DNA of 64,000 nucleotides from Dacryopinax spathularia (taxonomy: Eukaryota > Basidiomycota > Dacrymycetes > Dacrymycetales > Dacrymycetaceae): positions 248,001-312,000 of the forward strand of contig JBBPFI010000012.1 in assembly GCA_037974965.1 (NCBI GenBank). The letters run 5' to 3'. Shown one piece after another: positions 56,435-64,000 of this stretch; the first letter of the stretch is position 1; every line of letters begins with the position of its first letter. Both the position numbers and the translations under genes were made by a program. The notes below the pieces were generated by a model. The model did not search any database. It was not told the DNA's origin and saw only the letters and a list, made by a program, of their open reading frames with translations.

Positions 56435-57313
56435 AATTGGAGTTAAGCTTGCCGGTTACGAGACAGTGGGGAACGGAGGAATCGGTGACGAGAACGAAGT
56501 GATCGACGACGGCAAGGGGCTTGCGCAAGACCACACATTTGCTCCCGAATTCTGACTCCGCCCTCCACCACGCACGTTGCCCAGGCGTGCGCGGAGCGGT
56601 TTGACTATCGTTTGATCCCGAACTGCAACCTTCCTAATGGGGAACTACTTCCGTGGGCATTTATGATTTCCAGAATCACGCGGTCGGATCAGTGCTTAAG
56701 TTCCTACCCTCATGCAGATAAGTTGCGGGCCACCTAATTTTCTATAATGAACCGCTTTAAATCAGCCTGTTATCCATTCAGCCCAACCTTAGAAGCAACA
56801 AGCTACATGTTCGCCTAGTAACTGCTTGTTGTCCAGGCGAGGGGAACTCCCAGCTGGGCGGGCGGGGGGTGCTGGGGGTTCCTCGAGCCTGGCAACATCG
56901 ATGGAAGATGCATCGACAGAAGTACTTAATTCTTAGCTTATTGTCCAGGTTCGCGCGGAGCGGATGACTATTTTTGTGTTGATCACTGAAAGTAGACCTT
57001 TTGTCCGGACACAAACCCCGCATCGCGACCAGGGTGCAAGAAACATTCCGCCCCACACATACATTCCCCAGCCCAATTTGCTCCCTGACGACAGGACACC
57101 ACCGCGCGGGGCCGGGCCATACCAACCTAACAGTCGCCGCCGTCGTCGCCTCTTCTTCTCAACCCCTGTCGCTATTCTCTTCTGCCATTGGCCAACCCAT
57201 CAGCTCGCAGTCTCAGTCCCCTATATCCGTACTTGGCTGGCTAGGCGGACCGGTTCCCCCGAGATAGGAGAATCCCGCGACGAGATATAGCTGATCGGCA
57301 GCAACTCATCACG
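56435..57313. other. Spacer with the Helitron 3' edge and promoter of the next gene; 40-bp imperfect direct repeat
   Basis: GCCCAGGCGTGCGCGGAGCGG..TGACTAT..TTGATC at 56577-56618 recurs as GTCCAGGTTCGCGCGGAGCGGATGACTAT..TTGATC at about 56944-56984. TTGTCCAGGCGAGG at about 56828 is a shorter relative. A palindrome CCCAGCTGGG lies at 56848-56857. No gene is seen. Confidence 0.5.
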
Positions 57314-60059
57314 ATGCCGACAACCGACCTCAGGGCCCGCTTCGACGAGCTAGCCATGGAGGGTATCCGCCCCGACTCGTTCATCAGTACAGCAAGCGGG
57401 ACTGGGAGCGGTAGCGGGAGCGAGTACCAGAGTTCGGCGTCCGAGCGGGACGGCCGCCGCAGCGGGTACACCATGCGTTCTGTTATGGGAAGCAAAGGCG
57501 TCACTACGGGCAAAAGAGGTAAGTGTCCTGCTGTTGCGCTTTTGTATCTTCTCTGGGATCTGGGGCTTTGCGCGAATGGGGAGGAAGGGACCGTTTTCCT
57601 GTGTACCTGGTGGGCGCGGATACCTTCTTCTGATGGGTCACACTGCATCCTGACACGCATATATGCGCCTTTTACCTCGCCGTGTCAACGAAAAAGTGTA
57701 GGGGGATGGCGTACTGACGCGTATGACAGCTCCCCACCCCTTCTCCCTCCCGGCGACGCCCACCACGCCTAGCCATTCGAGGTCACGGACAACTCACCCG
57801 TTCGCCTCTTCCTGGGCACTCAAGACGGCCGCTCCTTCCATGTCTCCGGGTCACCTTAGATCTCAAAGCGCCATTCCCTCACTGTCTTCCGCGTCTGCGC
57901 CGCCCATCTCAGCTCTGTCCGTGCACGACAAGTCAAAAAGCTTTGCCCCCCTTTCACCAGATGATGAAGGTGACGATGCAGATACCACGCCGACCGCAGA
58001 ACGCGTTCGACCAAAAGGAGGGATACCTTTGCTGACACCCGTCGAACCCGATGCCCCTTCTCCTCTGAACTATCCGCCGAGACCTAGCAGTCAACCGGCA
58101 TTCGCCCTCTCCGCTTCCGACGATGAGGACGACCCGTATCTGGTGTCAGCGACGCATGGGTTGAACAAGGCTGCACTCCTGCATAAACGCAGCATGTCAA
58201 CCACCTCGTCAGCTTCCTCCATCTCCCTCCCTTTGCCCTACCGTCCCTCCATGTCGTCCGACACGTCTCCCCTTCTTCCCAACCTTCCCCCTACACCGGC
58301 AGACCTGCCAAGACCGAAAACGATCAACAAACTCGATCCGATCCAGAAGGAACTACTGCGTCGGCGCACCCGCAAACTAGAACAACTGCTAGGAACGACT
58401 CACTTCGCCTCCGGCGGGTTAGAAGATGAGAGCACGGCTCCCATCTGCCTTCCGACGAGAGGCGAGACCGCACAGGACCTGCTGAATCGTCGGCCATCCA
58501 CGGCTGGCGCGAAGCTCGTCCGCTCTCGCACTGCTTCCGGCCCTCCTAGCAGCAAGTCTCAAACTGGCAAGTTCCCAGCTCCCGTATCGCCGCTACCGCG
58601 AATGCCTAGCATCTCCACGCTAAACTCGGAGGCTGGAGGCGTTCCAGTTACTTCTCCAAGTCTCAGCGTGTCGTCGGAGTGGGAAGATGACCCTGTCGAG
58701 AAGGACAAGCGAAGGAGGAGACAGACTCTCCAGAAGATCCACCGATATCTTGGTATTGTCGTTCCTGCTGAGGTTGTCGCTCCTTCCACCACCGGGCTGG
58801 CTACCCCACTTCCTTTGCCCGCCGAGCTGCCCTCGCCCGGCGCTTCTGGCTGGGCATGGGAGGACAAGAAGCCTGCTTGGAAGACGCTCTTTACTCGCAG
58901 CACCGGTGTTCCGAAGCTCGATGACGCGGTATGGAAGCCGAATGCAGTTAGTGTTGGCTCCGGTACTCGCCATATCGACGCGCTGAAAGAAGATACTGGG
59001 ACAAAGTCGACGCCGGAAGAACGCGCACGCAATGTCAGAAGAGCGGCGAAGATGGAACAACTGTTTGGCTCACCACCGCCTCCAGCACTCTATGTCACTC
59101 GTCCCGCAGGCGTTCCCGTCTCTCCCCTTCTCGACAGTCCAATCAGCCCCAAGAGCCCACTCCTGCCCGGTATGCGGCGTCGTGCCAAGAGCCACGACTC
59201 GCCCAGCCGACCAGATGGCATCATCGTCACCACGGAAGAAGAGGTAGAACGAGACGAGCCTAGTGGCGTCCCGCCTATTCCACCTGTACCCATTGGACTA
59301 GGTATTGGTCCTGGTGCGAAGCACAAGCGAGAAAGAATCCGGAGTGACGGCGATTTGGTCGAGATCACCGCTGACGGGCCAGTGACCGAGATGGGAGAGC
59401 TGGACGGGCGTGACAGGGAGGGTGCAAGTTTCAAGAGCTACCGGCGTAGTCTGGCGAGCTTGGATTACTTAACCCAGGCGGTGCGTACCGGTCTGATTCA
59501 CCTAATATGGTGCCCGTTCTGATGTGTACTGATGCGTATTTGATTATAGGGCAACCGCAATTCTCTCGCGACGCTGCTGCAGTTCGTCTCTGAATCGGAG
59601 GACATCGAGGGGCAGGACCCATTCGTAGCGCCCTCCCGGACGTCATCTCTTTCACCCGCATTATCGCACGCTCCCTCGCCTTCCCTCGAAATGGTAGCAT
59701 CAAGCACTACGACGAAACACGACCCAGAAACAGCCTCCCTTGTTTCCGTAGCCCTCTCAACGACGGAATCGATCGATGTCGTTCCGCCCGCGCCGCCAGC
59801 ATGGAAGCGAGCTGCGAAGTTGAGAAAGTTCTTTGGTGTGAGCTATAGGGAACTGTTTGATCAGCTGCTGGAGAGGATCGAGGCTGGCGCTAGGGAGGAT
59901 ATGGAGAGGGGAGCTTTGACGAGACAGGAGTTCGAGGTGCGCATCTCATTCCATCTTACGGGAGTGAAAGTGGTATTGACCTATCTCCAGATTGTCGTAG
60001 CGGAGCTCAGAGCCTTGCGCGACAGGAGGGAGGGGTTGTCGTCCGACTTGCTCCGATAG
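57314..60059 (+). CDS. Disordered protein with a short C-terminal helical domain, unknown
   Basis: Four exons (57314-57518, 57730-59480, 59550-59936, 59991-60059) join to 803 residues. I do not recognise the family. Most of it is Ser/Pro-rich and disordered, with islands such as INKLDPIQKELLRRRTRKLEQLLG (about 230-250), RRQTLQKIHRYLGIVV, RNVRRAAKMEQLFG, and the final AWKRAAKLRKFFGVSYRELF plus EDMERGALTRQEFE. The repeated pattern R-x-x-K-(L/M)-x-x-(L/F)-(L/F)-G in these islands suggests a repeated short helix. The last intron (54 bp, donor GTGCGC, acceptor CAG) is a multiple of three without a stop, so reading through it would also work. The start is the first ATG with a frame open to the first intron. 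Confidence 0.75.
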
Positions 60060-60980
60060 ACTGCAATAAGCCCTCGAATATCCACGCCCTTCATTAGCCA
60101 CCAAGGAAGATTTCCGACTCCCGCCTACCACGTTTCACTACTTGGCCGCACTGCAATATTCTCCTCAAACACCTCTCAGTGCGAAATAACCCACATCCCA
60201 GCTGGCCCGCTGAAATGGCCCTGATACGACCCTCAAGACCCCTCGATACGAATTTATAAATGACACCCCTTCACGATGATGCTCTGACTTTCGCATGTTT
60301 GATAAGGGAGGATGGAGGATATGATATATGATGCTTTCGCAAAACGAAGGCTCAAGCTAGGTGTGCAGGAAGAAGGAAAAGAGGAACCCGCGCTGGCGAG
60401 GCGTTTCATCTTTGCTATACCGCGGTCAATCCTGTAAACCAAGCTTTCGTGCAATAACGACAGATCCGTCACAGATATTAGACTCGTCTCATGCTGTTTG
60501 GCCGGTCATTGAAGGTCCAGTGATGCATCAGTCCGAACCGCAATGACCGGTCCTTTCGGAAAGGCGCCGAGCTTATCATTCCCTGCTCGGTTCCGCATCT
60601 CCGCTCGGGCCAATCATCCCCCTTCCCTCCAGCGCTTCTCTCCCTCCGTTTCTCCGCGACCATACGCTTCCCCACACCGTACCGCGTTGACCAGCATGGC
60701 ACATCCCCACAGCTCGGTAACATATAACTGCTATGTTTGGGTACGCGATACGAGGAATGGTGGTCATGTGCTGATAACGGCCGGCCGATGATTACGGGCA
60801 ATTGGAGCTACTCCTGCTGCTGCTGATGGGGTATGATAATAATGAAGGACCACGCTCCGCTGGCTATCGTCTTCCTCTGGTGTCTTCGACCAGATATCTT
60901 GACAGGCGACACCTTAAACTCCTTCCCTCAGTCCCTCTCTGTGTCTGTATCTCGATCTGGACTAGAGGCTACCTTCCGCC
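60060..60980. other. Spacer before ATG22, no gene seen
   Basis: This 0.9-kb stretch holds the 3' region of the preceding gene and the ATG22 promoter. Short CTCT runs occur directly upstream of the start (about 60920-60950). I see nothing else I can support. Confidence 0.5.
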
Positions 60981-63122
60981 ATGTCCCACCAGTTCCCTCC
61001 TGAGAACCCTCATCCGCCGATTGAGGAGCTGCTCGATGATACGAAGGACGGCGCTGAGCAGGTCGCTGCTGTTACTGTCCGTTCTCGCCCGTCTGGCGCA
61101 GCCGTACCGGGGAGGGACGTGGCCCTCGTAGCGCTCGACTATGAGGGCCCGGTCGTGACTCGCAGAGAGCTTTGGGCGTACTACCGCAAGTCACATTCCC
61201 CAGGCTTTACGAAGCGAAGAACTGACGCGTATCAGTGTACTACAATGGCGACAACGGCGTCGGCCCCTTGGGGTACAGCATGACCCTCTTCCAGTCCCTC
61301 GCCCAATCCGCAGGATACGACCCCATCGCCGGTCCCGGTTCGTCCTGTTCCGCCCCAGGAGCATCAGGTCAATGCGTCCTCCCGTGGGCAGGAGGGACGA
61401 AAGCCGTGAACAGCATTGTGCTTATTGCGAATGGCCTGTGCTTCATGTTTATGACATTGATCTTTACGACTATTGGGAGCGCGGCGGATTATGGGAGTTT
61501 TGGGAGGTGGCTGTTGTTGGTGTTGACCGTCGTTTGTTGGGCGGCGCAGTTCGGGAGTATGGGGTTGCTTGGTATGCATCTCCCCCTCTTGGTGTGGTTA
61601 CACCTACTCATATCGCCATGCAGGTCCGGCGCAATGGCGAGCAGCCATGGCACTCTACATGCTCGGCTTCATCTCCTGTCCGTCCTGCCCTCCTGCTCTC
61701 CCTCCTCTCCCAGCTGCTAACTCACCAAGCAGACGGCGCCACCCTAGTCTTCTACGCCGCTCTCTTCCCCCGCCTCGCCCGCAACACCCCGCACAGCCGC
61801 GCCCTCCGCGAGCGGTACGAGCGCGGAGAACTCTCTGCCGAAGAGTATGAGCGGGAAGAATCGTTGGAGAAGAACCGGATTTCGAATATCAGCACGATGC
61901 ATTCCAATTGGGGGTATCTTTTTACGCTGGCGATTAACTTGAGTGTGTTGTTGCCTTTGGCGAATGATCCGAAGGTGGATAAGTGAGTGTTCAGTACTCT
62001 ATATTTCTAGGCAGTACTGACTGGCCAGCAGCTATACGATCGTCCTGTGAGTTCGACCCCTGTAAAAGAGAGGCACGCGCTAAGGCAGAGAGCAGGACCA
62101 ACGCGTACTGGGTCATCCTCGGTATCTGGTGGTGTATGTCCATTCTCTGCTGAGCCGGAACCACTCTAACGGATGATCAGTTATCTACCAACAACCTCGA
62201 TCTGGTCCACCTCTACCGAAAGGCGAGTCCTACCTCACAATTGGCTGGAAGCAGGTACGTCGTCGCTACCTGCGAGCCAGCTGGAGTGGAGGACTGAAAC
62301 CATTGGTTATTCCTACAGATCTGGCAAGCATGCAAGCAGTACCGCAAATTGCCATACACGTTCATCTACCTGTTTTCCTTCTTCTTACTGGCTGATGTAC
62401 GTCTACATTCCAATAGCTCGGGCGAGGTCGGCTGACTCGTGCTGCAGGGCCTGAACACCACTGGCACGCTAGTCTCGATCTGCCAGAACGACCTGTTCCA
62501 GTTCTCGTTCTTGCAGAATACCTACCTTGGCTTGGCACAGGCTGTTACGTCTATTATCAGTACGGGCGGGTTCTGGTATATCCAACGGTACTGGAAGGTA
62601 AGGCATAGACCAGAAGTACTACAGGAGGGTCACTAACGTCCCGCGCAGATCAAGACCAAGCCAATGTTCGTCGTCACCAACATCTTCACCATCTTCATTC
62701 CCCTCTGGGGCATGATCGGCCTGTGGACCACCCGTATCGGGTTCCACAACTCCTGGGAATTCTGGTTCTACAACGTCATCTTCGGTCTCTTCCAAGCGCC
62801 CTACTACGCCTTCTCCCAAACGATGATGGCCGAGCTGACCCCGCCAGGATTCGACAACATGTACTTCGGCCTGTTTGGCCTCTCAAATCGCGCGAGCAGC
62901 ATGATCGGCCCTAATGTCATCCAGGCTATTATTAACAATACCGGGAATAATTGGGATGGGTTTCCCTTTCTTTTTGCGTTGTGTACGGCGGCGAGTCTGG
63001 TCATTTGGTTTGGGGTGGATGTGGAGAAGGGGAGGAAGGACGCGGTTGATTTCGCTATTGAGCAGAGGAGCAAGATCGTGGAGAATACGGACAGTCTGGA
63101 TGCGAAGGAGACGGTGTCGTAG
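60981..63122 (+). CDS. ATG22: Atg22 vacuolar amino-acid exporter (MFS)
   Basis: Atg22 sits in the vacuolar membrane and returns amino acids from autophagic breakdown to the cytosol. From the ATG at 60981 at least nine exons carry the family pattern: RRELWAYYLYYNGDNGVGPLG across the first junction, GLLGPAQWRAAMALYMLGF, YGATLVFYAALFPRLARN, the loop with ISNISTMHSNWGYLFTLAIN, TNAYWVILGIWW, and the C-terminal half with LFQAPYYAFSQTMMAELTP and FGLFGLSNRASSMIGPNVIQ. Two splicing oddities: the first intron (61186-61235) has a GC donor (GCAAGT) with AG acceptor, and a 15-nt microexon (62033-62047) encodes the YTIVL segment. The end is TAG at 63120-63122. Confidence 0.9.
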
Positions 63123-63346
63123 GTAGCAATAGGGTGATGTATAGCATTACAGCGGTGGAGGACCGTATATGAGCGATCTAACGTACGTCTGACACTCCAT
63201 TGCCTGCGATCTCCAGGATCTAATACTGGCACTGGCCTCAGGGCTTCAAACAAGGCCCATTTGACGCAAACTGGGCAGATCGTGAGCATGAACCTCGACT
63301 CGGGCAGCAATAATTGCGTACCACGAGAACCATTATCTCCTCCCAC

Positions 63347-63925
63347 CTAGTCTTCTAGTTGGGACGGTTTCCAGTTATGATTCCACCCATCTCTGCTAGG
63401 CGTATCCGTCGGTATCCGCAGCTCGCGAGGGAACAGCCTCTCATTCTTCGCCTCGATCGCTCTTCTCGCCGCAAGACCTCTAACACCCATCATCGCCTCC
63501 CTCTCCTCCGGCGTCAGCTTCCTCATATTCGGCTTGAACGTCGCCAGCCTATACAGCTTCTCGTCGCACTTCTCCAGCTCCTCAAGCGCCTGCTTCATAC
63601 ACTCAAACTTGCGCCGCATGTCCAGGTCCCTCGCGTCGCGCTGCTGTCGTCTGTAGAGCTGCCAGGCGCGGGTGATCGTCTCGTGGGCTTCTGCACTCGG
63701 GACTGCGACGTCGAGGACGGTGTAGACGTCGGATCGGTGTACGCCGGTGGGTGATTTTTCTGACCGCAGGGATTCGGGGTTTGGCGGATAGAGGGTACGC
63801 TTCAGGATCTCCATGCGGGAGTCCGGGGCGTCGCGTTGTCCCTTCTTAGCTGCGGCGTAGCCTCGAGCAAGTTTAGGTAGAGTTGATAGCCGTTGTGGCC
63901 GAACCCGGATATAGGTGTTGAACAT
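63347..63925 (-). CDS. MRPL28: Mitochondrial ribosomal protein mL40 (MRPL28)
   Basis: A single-exon frame of 192 residues from the ATG at 63925. The N-terminus (MFNTYIRVRPQRLSTLPK, then ARGYAAAKKG) is a typical mitochondrial presequence: arginine-rich, no acidic residues. The conserved core is RMEILKRTLYPPN, AHETITRAWQLYRRQQRD, RRKFECMKQALEELEKCDEK and PNMRKLTPEEREAMMG. mL40 belongs to the large subunit of the mitochondrial ribosome. An upstream in-frame start at 63973 exists, but the presequence reads better from 63925. Its stop is 225 bp from the ATG22 stop; the genes converge. Confidence 0.85.
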   Translation of the reverse strand: MFNTYIRVRPQRLSTLPKLARGYAAAKKGQRDAPDSRMEILKRTLYPPNPESLRSEKSPTGVHRSDVYTVLDVAVPSAEAHETITRAWQLYRRQQRDARDLDMRRKFECMKQALEELEKCDEKLYRLATFKPNMRKLTPEEREAMMGVRGLAARRAIEAKNERLFPRELRIPTDTPSRDGWNHNWKPSQLED

Positions 63926-64000
63926 CGTAAAAGGATTGGGAGGTGTCCAACCGCAGCGTCGCGAAGCGCACAACGTCGGAGAAGGAAGGCTCGAAATTTG

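Larger units (their letters stand above)
45382..56529. repeat. 58 dispersed copies of a short palindrome, core TGCGCA (CTTGCGCAAG type)
   Basis: Counted by hand: 58 TGCGCA hexamers in 11.1 kb. The flanks are nearly fixed: CTTGCGCAAG 25 times, CCTGCGCAAG 13, CTTGCGCAGG 7, CCTGCGCAGG 2, CATGCGCAAG 5, CTTGCGCATG 2, CCTGCGCATG 2, others 2. The spacing runs from 12 to about 545 bp, mean about 190, denser after 52 kb. Copies fall in all three codon frames (read as LRK, LAQ or CAR), in introns and in spacers, on a symmetric sequence, so selection or insertion acts on DNA, not protein. In the other 53 kb I found only about 13 to 15 TGCGCA, and one exact CTTGCGCAAG (15256). Degenerate relatives (CTTACGCAAG at 49218 and 55657) suggest decay from the same word. 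Confidence 0.9.
45100..56600 (+). mobile_element. Large Helitron (rolling-circle transposon) with RPA and accessory genes
   Basis: This is a Helitron, a plain DNA transposon. It carries a SAP/DUF6570-Rep-helicase gene (45578-51369), three small plus-strand genes (51540-53865) and a minus-strand RPA70-like gene (56434-54185). The borders are estimates from three facts: host genes end at 44328 and start again at 57314, the 42-bp repeat lies at 45131, and the iterated palindrome spans exactly 45382-56529. A stem CGCACG/CGTGCG (56567-56587) lies beyond the last palindrome and could be the 3' hairpin, but no CTRR end follows at the usual distance. Only one frameshift was seen in the main gene. From memory, RPA genes are known in plant and some animal Helitrons. 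Confidence 0.85.

Noticed and set aside
45382-56529. CRISPR-like array from the repeated palindrome
   Set aside because: Spacing is irregular, the word is only 10 bp, copies lie inside genes, and the genome is eukaryotic.
1-64000. Retroviral or LTR-type element
   Set aside because: I see no reverse transcriptase, gag-like or LTR pair. The integrase at 2.6-4.4 kb has a helix-turn-helix and belongs to a DNA-transposon type.

Overview
The window looks like a piece of a basidiomycete nuclear genome. Genes are split by short introns (about 45-60 bp) with GT..AG borders. The recognisable products are fungal: Nvj2, Atg22, Bdp1, the mitochondrial ribosomal protein mL40, DHA-type MFS drug transporters and an AMP-dependent ligase with a peroxisomal tail. 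The mobile genes (integrase plus HECT-like pair, SAP/DUF6570 Helitron) are of types I associate from memory with Basidiomycota. I cannot name the species.

Left part (1-8.2 kb): a minus-strand block that I read as a mobile element or its cargo. It holds an acidic, NLS-rich protein of unknown function that runs off the left edge, a 550-residue DDE integrase with an N-terminal helix-turn-helix, and a HECT-like ubiquitin ligase with a Cys/His cluster. The integrase joins into a clean frame. The HECT-like gene reads through with one less certain splice choice. A 16-bp palindrome is repeated four times between the unknown gene and the integrase.

Middle left (8.9-22 kb): two tandem paralogue pairs. 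The first is a pair of SAM-dependent methyltransferase-like genes on the plus strand, each with a TATA box. The second is a pair of 14-TM MFS drug:H+ antiporters on the minus strand whose exons 2, 3 and 4 have identical lengths (300, 667, 546 nt).

Host core (23.5-44.3 kb): an R3HCC1-like RRM protein (-), Nvj2 (SMP lipid-transfer protein, +), a 4-coumarate/acyl-CoA ligase ending in AKL (-), the TFIIIB subunit Bdp1 (-), a voltage-sensor-only membrane protein (+) and a large disordered protein (+).

Helitron (about 45.1-56.6 kb): a large rolling-circle element with a SAP/DUF6570 region, a Rep/HUH endonuclease and a Pif1-type helicase (one apparent 1-nt frameshift), three small accessory genes, and an RPA70-like single-strand-binding gene on the opposite strand. 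The most striking signal of the window is here. A short palindrome, CTTGCGCAAG and close variants (core TGCGCA), occurs 58 times by hand count across the element, in coding, intronic and spacer DNA and in all three reading frames. It is rare outside. It behaves like the highly iterated palindromes of cyanobacteria, but is confined to one eukaryotic transposon. At least one copy is used as a 3' splice site.

Right end (57.3-64 kb): a disordered conserved-looking protein (+), Atg22 (+, with a GC-AG intron and a 15-nt microexon) and mL40 (-).
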